Assembly: GCF_030546575.1 (NCBI RefSeq)
Contig: NZ_JAUOTN010000009.1
Location: 62,001 to 126,000 of the forward strand
Source: Pontibacter coccineus
Lineage (GTDB): Bacteria; Bacteroidota; Bacteroidia; Cytophagales; Hymenobacteraceae
DNA length: 64,000 nt
Direction of reading: 5' to 3'
The translations under genes were made by a program, and so were the position numbers. The notes under the pieces are model-generated. The model made no database searches and had not been told where the DNA came from. It saw nothing but the letters and a program-made list of their open reading frames with translations. Shown here in pieces: positions 45,989 to 59,003 of this stretch (the first letter of the stretch is position 1; the number at the start of each line of letters is the position of its first letter).

Positions 45989-46867
45989 CTACTGGCCTGA
46001 CTCTCTGCGTTGGCGCTGTGCCGCTAAATTGTACAATGTCTCTTCATTTGCCCGGATGGCATCATACCAGCGCTTGGCAATGAATTTCTCCCCTTCTGTA
46101 TTCGGGTGCAGCGCGTCATAGGTATAGGCACCCGTGTTAAAGCCTGCGTTCACGTCAACTACGATAACCGGAGATTTTTGAGTTGAAAGTCGTGTTGCCA
46201 GCGCTGGTAACAGGGATATAAAGTGCTGGGTAGAGTCAACGTTGGCGTACTGCGCAGGTATAGGGGTGATCTTGGCCAGCAGGATCGCAACGTTCTCGTT
46301 GTCGGCGCGCAGCTGCCCGATGATCTGCTCAATTCGCTTGATCGTGCCGTCTGTCGGCTTGCTGTGGATCATGTCGTTGGTGCCGAGGTGCATCAAAACA
46401 GCATCCGGGGTATAGCCCTTCAGCCAATCGCTTAGCTTGCCCTTGTCGCGCTTGTACTGGGTCGGTTTTTCGTAGCCGTTGAGCATATCGCTGGTATTCC
46501 AGCCCCAATGCCCCTCATGTTTGTTCGTGAAAGTCTGCCCTTTGTAGGTTTGTCCCATCACCGGAGAGGCCACGTCAGCACCATGCTCCGTATTGGGGGC
46601 ATTGCGGTACCAGTTGGTGTCCATGGAGCCTACAAACTCAAATTTAACCCCGGCATCTACCAGCATCTTCCAGAGTTCGTACCGGTAACTGGGGTTAACC
46701 TCCCCGCCCTGCGTAATCGAATTACCTAAAGGCATAATCCTGAGCGATACCGCTTCCTGCTGCGGCTCTATCTCTTCCTTGGTTTCGTCGTCGGAACAGG
46801 CTGTAAAGAATAGGGTAAACGAAAGAAATAATAAGTATCTAAAGTTGATCTTAGGTGTCGAAAACAT
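45989..46867 (-). CDS. SGNH/GDSL hydrolase lipoprotein
   Basis: 292 residues. The signal peptide ends with a lipobox (LFLSFTLFFTACSDD) followed by acidic residues, so it is lipid-anchored. The hydrolase domain has block I MPLGNSITQGGE, block III HLGTNDMI and block V DALHPNTEGEKFIAK. The two SGNH genes share extended stretches (SYRYELWK, FTNKHEGHWGW), so they probably arose by tandem duplication; this one lost or never gained the T9SS sorting domain and uses a lipid anchor instead. 87 bases separate them. Confidence 0.86.
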   Translation of the reverse strand: MFSTPKINFRYLLFLSFTLFFTACSDDETKEEIEPQQEAVSLRIMPLGNSITQGGEVNPSYRYELWKMLVDAGVKFEFVGSMDTNWYRNAPNTEHGADVASPVMGQTYKGQTFTNKHEGHWGWNTSDMLNGYEKPTQYKRDKGKLSDWLKGYTPDAVLMHLGTNDMIHSKPTDGTIKRIEQIIGQLRADNENVAILLAKITPIPAQYANVDSTQHFISLLPALATRLSTQKSPVIVVDVNAGFNTGAYTYDALHPNTEGEKFIAKRWYDAIRANEETLYNLAAQRQRRESGQ

Positions 46868-46990
46868 AACGTGTAATGCAAATGCTTAATAAGGTAGGCA
46901 CAGTGGCTAAAAACGAGAAGAATGAAATTCGGTTGCATTTAGTTAGTGTACGCCTCCTCATTATTGTCCAATTTTATGAATACGGAGCAC

Positions 46991-47004
46991 GTACCGAACG
47001 GTAC
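46991..47004. promoter_or_regulatory. Palindrome upstream of icd
   Basis: GTACCGAACGGTAC, 6-bp arms with a 2-nt centre, 45 bases before the icd -7 box. It has the form of a dimeric regulator site; no regulator is identified. Confidence 0.4.
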
Positions 47005-47025
47005 AAACGAAACACCGGAGGAAGG

Positions 47026-47056
47026 TTTAGCCTTATCAAAAAGACTCTTATATTTG
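47026..47056 (+). promoter_or_regulatory. Promoter of icd
   Basis: TTTA at 47026-47029, a 19-bp spacer, and TATATTTG at 47049-47056. The -7 box is an exact TAnnTTTG and the -33 box is 3 of 4, giving a 94-base leader to the icd ATG. Confidence 0.65.
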
Positions 47057-47137
47057 CTTCTTCAACTAGCGTGGGGAAATTGATTTTATCGGCTTAGAAA
47101 AGGCGGTAAAATCAGATCCCTGAAACTAACTATTTAA

Positions 47138-49378
<2,241 letters not shown>

Positions 49379-49400
49379 GAAGTAGAAAGTATAAAATAAG

Positions 49401-49433
49401 AAAGGCTGCCTGAGAAATTGGGCAGCCTTTTTT
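49401..49433 (+). terminator. Terminator of icd
   Basis: Stem AAAGGCTGCC/GGCAGCCTTT with a 10-nt loop and a T-run. Confidence 0.9.
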
Positions 49434-49534
49434 GCGTTTATAGACCGATTATTCGTTTTTGGCAGGTATAGGTATGCGTTTTAAGGTATAGGAGGAGGGT
49501 AATCAAACAACTAAAATCTAACGTCTCATTTGCT

Positions 49535-49542
49535 TACCTTTG
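49535..49542 (+). promoter_or_regulatory. -7 box (TACCTTTG) of the SNF2 gene
   Basis: Exact TAnnTTTG, 53 bases before the helicase ATG, with an AGGTATAGC element 8 bases downstream. Confidence 0.55.
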
Positions 49543-49595
49543 AAGGGAAGGTATAGCCAGCTACATAAAGTAAAGCGGCCACCTGAGAAGCAATA

Positions 49596-52520
49596 ATGGA
49601 AGAGCAATACCCCCCGTTCGAACCTTTCGACAGCACAGATGACCCAGAGTCGCTCTTTGCTGCACACCTTGCTTCTCAACCACAGCTGGCCGGAGCTACT
49701 TCCGATTCAAGAACGATCATCGTGATCGGAAGGCACCGTTATTATAATTTATTCAGTGCCCAACTCGTCTCCTGCAGCCTGAGCAGCACAGGTGAGTTAA
49801 AAGCACCCTTCACGGTACTGAACCCACTCGAACTGGTGTGGCGAACCGAACAGCCGGATGAATTGAAATTTTACAGTGCCATTGCCCGCTTTCAAAGTTT
49901 CTACGAAAAGTCAGCTGCTGATACAGCCAGTTTAAAGGCACTTGTGCGCAACCCACTGCGGTATACCTTCTACCTCCATGACAGCGAGGTCTCTGAGAAA
50001 ATAACGACACGTTCCACCACACCTGTTCAGGTTACCCAGCCGAAAATAGACTTTAAAGTTCGCATTGGCCTGAGTAGCGACGTGTTCAGCGTAACAAGTG
50101 ATCTGTTCATAAACGGTACCTACTTTTCCCTGAATCGCATCAACGTTCGGTATGGCCATTTTCTGGTGGCAGATGATGCCTGGTACCTGTGTTCCAATCC
50201 ACAGCTTCCTTCGGTGGTGGGCTATTTTAAAAGGCAGGACACCGAGCTTCAGTTGCCGCACGATACCTTTTTGCAGTTTCAACAGCAGGTGCTGTCCAAA
50301 ATGGAGTCGCATGTGCCGGTGGAGCATACCTACCTGAAACCTGCGAGCAAGGCTCAATTAAGGAGCAAAGGCTTTAACGAGCCGCCGGAAAAGGTGCTAT
50401 ACCTGATTGAGTCAGAGAACTACGTGCTATTGCATCCTTTCATGCGCTACGGCGAAATCGAGATTCCCCTGCTATCGAATAAGCTGATCTATGATCAGGA
50501 TGATAAGGGACGGCCTTTCTATGTGACGCGCAATGACGAGGCAGAGACAGCCTATACAAAGCTGCTGATACAGCAGCACCCGCACTTCTGGGAACAGCTG
50601 GAAAACATGCTCGATTACTTTTACCTGCACAAGACCAGGTTCCTGGACGAGGCGTGGTTCCTGGATGCCTTCGACAACCTGGCTGCGCATGGTGTTACCA
50701 TTCTGGGCTTCAACGACCTGCAGGGGAACAAGCTCAACCAGCACAAAGCCACCGTTGCCATACACGTAGACAGCGGCCTGAACTGGTTCAATGTAACGGT
50801 TCAGGTAAAATTTGGCCGCAAAATGGCTTCGATCAAGCAGCTGAAAAAGGCGGTCGTGAACAAGAGCAAGTACGTGCTCCTCGACGATGGCACCATGGGC
50901 ATTATACCTGAAGAGTGGCTCCAACGACTTCAAGGCTACTTTGAAACAGGAGTGGTAGTGGAAGAGGAGCTGCAGATTGCTAAAACCAACTATGCGGTAC
51001 TCACGGAGCTGTTCGAGGACTACATGCTGGATGAGCAGGTGCACAAGGAATTGTGGTGGTACCAGGCGCAGCTGAGCAACGTAGAGAACATGGCCCCCAC
51101 ACCTGTGCCGGAAGGGCTGCAGACCACACTTCGTCCTTACCAACGGCAGGGCCTGAGCTGGCTCAACTTATTAGACGACCTGCAGTTTGGCGGCTGCCTC
51201 GCCGATGACATGGGCCTGGGTAAAACAGTCCAGATCATCGCGTTTATGTTGTTGTTACGGGAGAAGCGGGAGCGACAGACGCATCTGCTGGTCGTGCCTA
51301 CCTCGCTTATACCGAACTGGCAGGCGGAACTGCAACGGTTTGCCCCATCACTGCAAGCATGCATCCACCACGGCCCGGGTAGAGAAAAGGGTACGGATAC
51401 TTTTCAGGAGTACGATGTGGTGATCACCACCTACAATACTTTGCTCTCCGACATCGTTTTTCTGAAGAAGTACAGATTTGGGTATGTTTTCCTGGACGAG
51501 TCACAGAACATCAAGAACCCAAACTCACAGCGTTACAAGGCTGCCTGTCTGCTGCAGTCGCGCAACAGAGTAGTGCTTACAGGAACACCTTTCGAGAACA
51601 ATACCTTCGATATTTACGCGCAGCTTTCCTTTGTTAATCCTGGCTTACTAGGTACCAGAACCTACTTCCGGAACACCTATTCCATGCCCATCGACAAGTT
51701 CAAGGACAGACGAAGTGCGCAGGCCCTGCAGGAGAAGATCGGCCCGTTTGTGCTCAGAAGAACAAAGGCCGAAGTAGCCAAGGAGCTCCCCGACAAAACG
51801 GAGATGGTTCTTTACTGTGAAATGGGGGAGGAACAGCGCAAGGTATACGATACCTGCGAGCAGGAATTCAGAGACTACATCAATGCCAACGGGGAAGAGG
51901 AACTGACCAAGCACCCGATGCACGTGTTGCGGGGCATCACCAAGCTGCGCCAGATCTGCAACTCCCCCCTGCTCACAGGCGATGCCAAGCTGTTTACGGA
52001 TACATCTGCTAAGATACAGGTGCTGCTGCAGCAGATCCGGAATGTAGTGCCTCATCACAAGGTGCTGGTGTTCTCGCAGTTTGTAGGTATGCTGGAGTTG
52101 ATCAGGAAGGAGTTGGTGAAAGAAAACATCCGGCACGCATACCTGACGGGCAGCACCCGCAACAGGGGCGAAGTAGTGGACCGGTTCCAAACTGAGGAGG
52201 CGATACGGGTATTCCTGGTGAGCCTGAAAGCGGGCGGAACAGGACTGAATCTGACTGCAGCCGATTACGTGTTTATCGTGGACCCGTGGTGGAACCCAGC
52301 GGTGGAGAACCAGGCCATTGACCGAAGCTACAGAATCGGGCAGGACAAAAAAGTAATTGCCGTGCGGCTCATCTGTCCCAACACGGTGGAGGAGAAGATC
52401 CAGGTCCTGCAGCAGAACAAATCCAAACTCGCTACCGATCTGGTAACGGCCGATAACAGCTTTCTCCGATCACTCACCAAAGATGATTGGCTCAACTTAA
52501 GCAGCAATGGCAGCAGCTAA
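49596..52520 (+). CDS. SNF2-family DNA helicase/translocase
   Basis: 974 residues. The N-terminal ~520 residues form a large beta-rich accessory region that I cannot place. The helicase core follows: Walker A LADDMGLGKTVQII, motif Ia VPTSLIPNWQ, motif II with the unusual FLDESQNIKNP (DESQ in place of DEAH), motif III VVLTGTPFENN, and in the second RecA lobe motif V GGTGLNLTAADYVFIVDPWWNP and motif VI AIDRSYRIGQDKKV. Bacterial SNF2 proteins translocate on duplex DNA and remodel protein-DNA complexes. The DESQ variant recurs in bacterial members. No nuclease, methylase or defence partner adjoins it, so I do not call a defence system. Confidence 0.9.
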   Translation: MEEQYPPFEPFDSTDDPESLFAAHLASQPQLAGATSDSRTIIVIGRHRYYNLFSAQLVSCSLSSTGELKAPFTVLNPLELVWRTEQPDELKFYSAIARFQSFYEKSAADTASLKALVRNPLRYTFYLHDSEVSEKITTRSTTPVQVTQPKIDFKVRIGLSSDVFSVTSDLFINGTYFSLNRINVRYGHFLVADDAWYLCSNPQLPSVVGYFKRQDTELQLPHDTFLQFQQQVLSKMESHVPVEHTYLKPASKAQLRSKGFNEPPEKVLYLIESENYVLLHPFMRYGEIEIPLLSNKLIYDQDDKGRPFYVTRNDEAETAYTKLLIQQHPHFWEQLENMLDYFYLHKTRFLDEAWFLDAFDNLAAHGVTILGFNDLQGNKLNQHKATVAIHVDSGLNWFNVTVQVKFGRKMASIKQLKKAVVNKSKYVLLDDGTMGIIPEEWLQRLQGYFETGVVVEEELQIAKTNYAVLTELFEDYMLDEQVHKELWWYQAQLSNVENMAPTPVPEGLQTTLRPYQRQGLSWLNLLDDLQFGGCLADDMGLGKTVQIIAFMLLLREKRERQTHLLVVPTSLIPNWQAELQRFAPSLQACIHHGPGREKGTDTFQEYDVVITTYNTLLSDIVFLKKYRFGYVFLDESQNIKNPNSQRYKAACLLQSRNRVVLTGTPFENNTFDIYAQLSFVNPGLLGTRTYFRNTYSMPIDKFKDRRSAQALQEKIGPFVLRRTKAEVAKELPDKTEMVLYCEMGEEQRKVYDTCEQEFRDYINANGEEELTKHPMHVLRGITKLRQICNSPLLTGDAKLFTDTSAKIQVLLQQIRNVVPHHKVLVFSQFVGMLELIRKELVKENIRHAYLTGSTRNRGEVVDRFQTEEAIRVFLVSLKAGGTGLNLTAADYVFIVDPWWNPAVENQAIDRSYRIGQDKKVIAVRLICPNTVEEKIQVLQQNKSKLATDLVTADNSFLRSLTKDDWLNLSSNGSS

Positions 52521-52649
52521 TCGAAACTGAGCCAACCGCCAGAGAATCCTCCTTAGGTATAACCCACCCGCCGCTGTGCTATACCTGCTCCATCAGCATG
52601 TAACCTTTCCTGCAAAAGCTTGTTACACACCAAAGGTAAACGAGCAACT

Positions 52650-53564
52650 ATGGCATATAACAATACTTCAGATGCTCCACTTATAGTATTGGCAGGTGGA
52701 ACCGGAGATCTTGGCGGACGCATCGCCAAATCGCTCCTGGAGAAGGGAGCTCAAGTGAGAGTACTCGTCCGGCGAGATAGTGAGGCCGCTAAAGTAGATG
52801 CTTTGCGACAGGCTGGCGCTATTATGTGTGAAGTCGATTACCACAATGCTGCAGCTCTAATAAAAGCCTGCGAGGGTGCAGCATGCGTAGTGTCTGCCTT
52901 GTCGGGCTTGCATTATGTGATGGTAGGTATACAGACCTTGCTATTGAGAGCAGCCGTGGCGGCGGGTGTGCCCCGCTTTATACCTTCCGACTTTGCGATT
53001 GATTTCACAAAGCTGCCTTCCGGCAACAACCGCAACCTGGACCTTAGGAAAGAATTCAAAGAGCATCTGGACAAAGCCCCCATAGCGGCCACTTCTATCC
53101 TAAACGGCATGTTTACCGACCTGCTCACCGGGCAGGCGCCCATTGTGCTCTTTCCACTGAAGCGCGTGATGTACTATGGTAATCCGTACCAACTCATGGA
53201 CTTTACTACAATACAAAATACAGCCGACTATACTGCCGCCGCCGCACTTGACCCCTCCACACCACGCTACCTGCGCATCGCAGGTGATGTATTGAGTGCA
53301 CGTGGTTTGAAAGATGCTGCCAGTGAGGCTACCGGAGAACAGTTCAGCTTGTTTCGGGTGGGCGGCTTAGGCTTGCTTAATGGTATAATCAAAGTCACCA
53401 AAGCGCTTACGCCTTCAAGTAATGAAGTCTTTCCGGCATGGCAAGGCATGCAGTACATGCGCGATATGTTCAGCGGATTGCCCAAACTGGAGCCCTTGGA
53501 TAATGACCGCTACCCTGAGATCAAATGGACCAGTGTGGCGGAGGTGCTGGCGACAAAGCAATAA
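52650..53564 (+). CDS. NmrA/isoflavone-reductase-like NAD(P)-binding protein
   Basis: About 304 residues of atypical short-chain dehydrogenase fold. The cofactor motif is LIVLAGGTGDLGGRIAKSLL (GGxGxxG), followed by VRVLVRR. FIPSDFAIDF, LNGMFTDLL and a C-terminal substrate lobe resemble isoflavone reductase and NmrA-like families. Whether it is an active reductase or a redox-sensing regulator is not decidable here. The ATG at 52650 is preferred over the in-frame start at 52620. It is convergent with the M16 peptidase gene, with a bidirectional terminator between. Confidence 0.82.
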   Translation: MAYNNTSDAPLIVLAGGTGDLGGRIAKSLLEKGAQVRVLVRRDSEAAKVDALRQAGAIMCEVDYHNAAALIKACEGAACVVSALSGLHYVMVGIQTLLLRAAVAAGVPRFIPSDFAIDFTKLPSGNNRNLDLRKEFKEHLDKAPIAATSILNGMFTDLLTGQAPIVLFPLKRVMYYGNPYQLMDFTTIQNTADYTAAAALDPSTPRYLRIAGDVLSARGLKDAASEATGEQFSLFRVGGLGLLNGIIKVTKALTPSSNEVFPAWQGMQYMRDMFSGLPKLEPLDNDRYPEIKWTSVAEVLATKQ

Positions 53565-53622
53565 GCTCCATCGCACGGCATTTGAAGCAGCAATTTTACA
53601 TCACCAGGAAGTACTGTAAACC

Positions 53623-53654
53623 AAAAGCGGCAGCCCATACAGGCTGCCGCTTTT
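53623..53654. terminator. Bidirectional terminator
   Basis: 13-bp stem AAAAGCGGCAGCC with its complement and a 5-nt loop; A-run and T-run flank the two sides, serving the convergent NmrA-like and M16 genes. Confidence 0.85.
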
Positions 53655-53678
53655 AATTATAAGGTATAGCACCTGGGC

Positions 53679-56630
53679 TTAGTACCCAAATACCTCCTCT
53701 AATGACAATTGCTTCACTTTGCCGTATTTCTCCAGCTCTTTGAAGTTCAATCGGTCTTTCGAGCCGATCACCAGGATCGCCTGTGGCTGGCCGCTCACAA
53801 ACTGCTTCTGGAATTGCTGCAGCTGGTCGAAGGTCAGGCTGTTGGCGCTTTCATACACGTCCTTGCGGATGTCGTAGTCCAGGCCGAGGCGCTTGGCACG
53901 CTCGTAGTCGAACAGGATAGAAGATTTGGTGATACGCTCCGAAGAGATGCTGTTTCGCAGCGAAGCCTTCGCCAGGTTGAAGTTCTCATCGGCTAGCGGC
54001 ATGTTCGTCAGGAGTTCCTGCATACCTGCCATTGCCTCCGGCAGCTTGTCTGACTGCGTGCCGATGTAGGACATGATGTAGTTCGAGCGGTCCTTCTTGG
54101 CCGCTGTGCTGTAGCTGGAGTAAGCCGAGTAGGCAAGCGCCTTCGACTCACGCAGCTCCTGGAACACGATCGAGCTCATACCCGCGCCGAAGTACTGGTT
54201 GTACAGACGGATAGTCGGCACCATGGCTTTGTTAAAGGCATCAGCTTTTGTCAGGAACATCAGTTCAGCCTGCACCATGTTGTAGTCTACCCAGTATACG
54301 GTCGGTTGCTTGATGTCGAGTTCAGCGTATACCTTCTCAGCCGGAACCGGCTTCAGTTTGGCTGGCACAATGTGACCTGCGTTAAGCGTTGTTACCAAAG
54401 CATTTGTTTCACGTGGGCCATAGTACAGTACACGGTGCTCGTAAGTAGGGATGCTCTTGATGATGTTCACCAACTCCTGTGGCTTTACGGCCTTCAGCTC
54501 TTTCTCCGACAGCACAGAGGTAAACGGGTTCTTCGGGCCGTACTTGGCGTAGTTCACCAGCGCCTGGTTCAGGATCACGCTTTTGTTCAGCTTCGCATCG
54601 TTGCGGGCCTTCAGTATACCTTGTACCATGTCGTCCAGCGCCTTCTGATCCGCCTTCGGGTTCTGCAGCACGCTCTCAAACAAAGTCAGCGCCTTTTCAA
54701 AGTTCTCATCAAGGCCAGACAGTGAAACGTATACCTGATCGCCAGAGGCAGACACGTTGAAAGAGGTGCCCAGCTTGTAAAACTCCTTCTTCAACTCTTC
54801 CGCCGTATACTTATCATTGCCCAGGAACTTGAGGTAGTTCACGGCCATACCCAGTTTCGGGTCATTGTCACTGCCCATGTCCAGGATGTAATACATCTGG
54901 AACAGGCCGTTTTCGCTGTTCTTCGTGTACAGCAGCGGGATGTTATTCTTCAGTTTGGCCTCTTTGATGTCTGTCTTGTAGTCAACAAACACAGGCGAAA
55001 GCTCAGAAGCCTCTTTGGCCATGAACGCACTGTAGTAGGCTGACTGCGCCTCACGGTTTACAGGCACTGGCGTGATCGTCGGTTTCTCAACTTTCTGGCT
55101 GGCGGCATTCTTATCATTGCGCTTGTATACCTGTACATAGTTGTTGTTGAGGTATTTATTGGCAACGGCCATCACATCCTGCTTCTTGATCTTGGCAAAG
55201 TCCTCCGGACGCTTTACATAATCCGCCCACGGAATGTCATAGATGAAAGCGGTCACGAAAGCGTCGGCACGGTCTGAGTTGCGCTCGTAGGAACGCATCA
55301 GGCTGATCTTGTTGTCGTTGACGATGGCCGGGATCAGGTCGTCGTCGAACTTGCCTTGCTTCACCAGCTCTACTTGTGCCAGCAGCATGTTCTTCACTTC
55401 ATCCAGGCTTTGGCCCTGACGTGGCGAACCACCCAAAAGGAACACCGAGTAGTCTTTCATTTGGTTGTCGTAGCCATACGCCTGCAACACTTTCTGCTGC
55501 TGGTTCAGGTTCAGGTCGATGAGGCCAGCCTGTCCGTTGTAAAGGATGTTGCTGATCATGCTCAGCACCTGCGCATCGCGTGCGCTCATACCCGGGAAGC
55601 GGTAAGCAATTGAGATGTTCTCAGCGCTCGGTCCAGAGACTTCTTTCACGATGGGCTGTGCGATCGGCTTTTCCTGTGCTACCGTGAAGGTAGGAGCCGT
55701 GCCAGGCTTCAGTTTGCCGAAGTGTTCGTCGATCATGCGGATCGTTTCATCAAAGTCAATGTCACCGCTCAGCGCGATGGCCATGTTGTTCGGCACATAA
55801 TAAGCATCAAAATACTTCTTGATCTCTGTGATCGAAGGGTTCTTCAAGTGCTCGATGGTACCGATGGTAGTTTGCGTACCGTACTGGTGCGTCGGGAACA
55901 TGGCCGCGTTCATCGTCTCCATTACTTTCCAACCGTCGTTGTCAAGGGTACGGTTCTTTTCTTCGTATACCGCCTCCAGTTCTGTGTGGAAAAGGCGAGG
56001 CACCAGTTCACCGAAGCGGTGCGCCTCCAAAGCCACCCAGCGCTCCAATTGATTGCTTGGGACGTCATTGGTATAAACCGTCTGCTCCACCGAGGTATAG
56101 GCATTTGTGCCTTTTGCGCCAATCGCGCCCAGAATCTTGTCATACTCATTGGCCACGGCATAAGTCGCGGCTACACCCGAGATAGAGTCGATCTGGTGGT
56201 AAATTTTCTTGCGCTGTGCCGGGTCAGTGGTGTTGCGGTGCTGCTCGTACAACGCCTCGATCTTGTCAAGCTCGGCCTTTTCTTTCTGCCAATCCTGCGT
56301 GCCGAGCTGGCTGGTGCCTTTGAACACCATGTGCTCCAGGTAGTGGGCCAAACCCGTGGCATTCGCCGGGTCGTTTTTGCTGCCGGCACGTACCGCAATG
56401 AAAGTCTGCACACGTGGCGCGTCTTCATAGTCCGTCAGGTATACCTTCAGGCCATTGTCCAAGGTATAGACGCGGGCGTTAAGCGGGTCGTTTGGAGCGG
56501 CCTCATACTTATACTCCTTCTGCGCTGCCGTGGTCTCAGGGGTGGCAGACTGCGATTGATACGTTTCGTTCTTGCATTGTGTGAGCGTGAGCGCCGACGC
56601 AACCAGTAACAACGATAATCCTTTTTTCAT
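53679..56630 (-). CDS. M16-family zinc metallopeptidase, lipoprotein
   Basis: About 983 residues with two tandem M16 modules. The lipoprotein signal (LSLLLVASALTLTQCKNE, acylated Cys in LTQC) follows the chosen ATG 56630. The N-terminal module has the inverted zinc motif GLAHYLEHMVFKG (HxxEH) and the distal Glu in LEAVYEEKNRTLDNDGW. The C-terminal module lacks the zinc ligands, as in pitrilysin and insulin-degrading enzymes, where it helps form the chamber. Such peptidases degrade unfolded peptides; in Bacteroidota they are common outer-membrane or periplasmic lipoproteins. The 54-base extension to 56684 is unlike a signal and is rejected. A hairpin with GAAGCTT/AAGCTTC arms lies at 56685-56708 in the leader. 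Confidence 0.9.
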   Translation of the reverse strand: MKKGLSLLLVASALTLTQCKNETYQSQSATPETTAAQKEYKYEAAPNDPLNARVYTLDNGLKVYLTDYEDAPRVQTFIAVRAGSKNDPANATGLAHYLEHMVFKGTSQLGTQDWQKEKAELDKIEALYEQHRNTTDPAQRKKIYHQIDSISGVAATYAVANEYDKILGAIGAKGTNAYTSVEQTVYTNDVPSNQLERWVALEAHRFGELVPRLFHTELEAVYEEKNRTLDNDGWKVMETMNAAMFPTHQYGTQTTIGTIEHLKNPSITEIKKYFDAYYVPNNMAIALSGDIDFDETIRMIDEHFGKLKPGTAPTFTVAQEKPIAQPIVKEVSGPSAENISIAYRFPGMSARDAQVLSMISNILYNGQAGLIDLNLNQQQKVLQAYGYDNQMKDYSVFLLGGSPRQGQSLDEVKNMLLAQVELVKQGKFDDDLIPAIVNDNKISLMRSYERNSDRADAFVTAFIYDIPWADYVKRPEDFAKIKKQDVMAVANKYLNNNYVQVYKRNDKNAASQKVEKPTITPVPVNREAQSAYYSAFMAKEASELSPVFVDYKTDIKEAKLKNNIPLLYTKNSENGLFQMYYILDMGSDNDPKLGMAVNYLKFLGNDKYTAEELKKEFYKLGTSFNVSASGDQVYVSLSGLDENFEKALTLFESVLQNPKADQKALDDMVQGILKARNDAKLNKSVILNQALVNYAKYGPKNPFTSVLSEKELKAVKPQELVNIIKSIPTYEHRVLYYGPRETNALVTTLNAGHIVPAKLKPVPAEKVYAELDIKQPTVYWVDYNMVQAELMFLTKADAFNKAMVPTIRLYNQYFGAGMSSIVFQELRESKALAYSAYSSYSTAAKKDRSNYIMSYIGTQSDKLPEAMAGMQELLTNMPLADENFNLAKASLRNSISSERITKSSILFDYERAKRLGLDYDIRKDVYESANSLTFDQLQQFQKQFVSGQPQAILVIGSKDRLNFKELEKYGKVKQLSLEEVFGY

Positions 56631-56739
56631 GGGTGTGACGTTAGGTATAGGATAAGGTATAGCACAACAAAAAGGCCGAGACACGAAGCTTCCGGAAAGA
56701 AAGCTTCATGACTCACCTTGTGTTTTAATTATAACTTTA

Positions 56740-56747
56740 CAAATATA
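56740..56747 (-). promoter_or_regulatory. -7 box (TATATTTG) of the M16 gene
   Basis: Exact TAnnTTTG on the minus strand, 110 bases before the M16 ATG and beside the dnaX stop, so M16 need not depend on the dnaX promoter. Confidence 0.5.
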
Positions 56748-56761
56748 AAATTATTTCTGAA

Positions 56762-58627
<1,866 letters not shown>

Positions 58628-59003
58628 TACCTACAAAGATAATCAATCTGATGCTCAGATGGGAGAGCTTTTTATACAGTAGTTTTCCCATTGTTTATCC
58701 ACAGTGCCAGGAGAATGGGCGGAGGATAAGGTAGCAATAATTTGCTTAATTGCATCTAGCAGTGTCTATATATAAAATAAACTATGCGAGATGAAGATTC
58801 CTGCAGGCTTCTGGGCAGTGGACAAAATAAGCAATGTTGTATTGGTTTAGTTTAATGCGTTATAGGTAATTTTATAGTTACTTTTGCCGATTATTATTCC
58901 TGTTTTTCGTGCTGTAAGGTGCTTACTTTTAAGAAGTTATTTGCTCCGCTCCAACAATCCGTGCCTTCCAACCGCGATTGTCTAACTATTAAAAACATAG
59001 CGC
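58628..59003. other. Divergent intergenic region dnaX / M36 peptidase
   Basis: About 376 AT-rich bases with no convincing ORF. It contains the dnaX-proximal TATCTTTG (58634-58641) and the M36 -7 box (58879-58886). No palindromic operator is visible. Confidence 0.5.
58879..58886 (+). promoter_or_regulatory. -7 box (TACTTTTG) of the M36 peptidase gene
   Basis: Exact TAnnTTTG, 117 bases before the ATG, implying a ~110-base leader. No -33 box at 19 bp. Confidence 0.5.

Noticed and set aside
49596..52520. Anti-phage system around the SNF2 helicase
   Set aside because: Known SNF2-based systems have nuclease, methylase or DUF partners next to the helicase; the neighbours here are icd and an NmrA-like gene with their own terminators.
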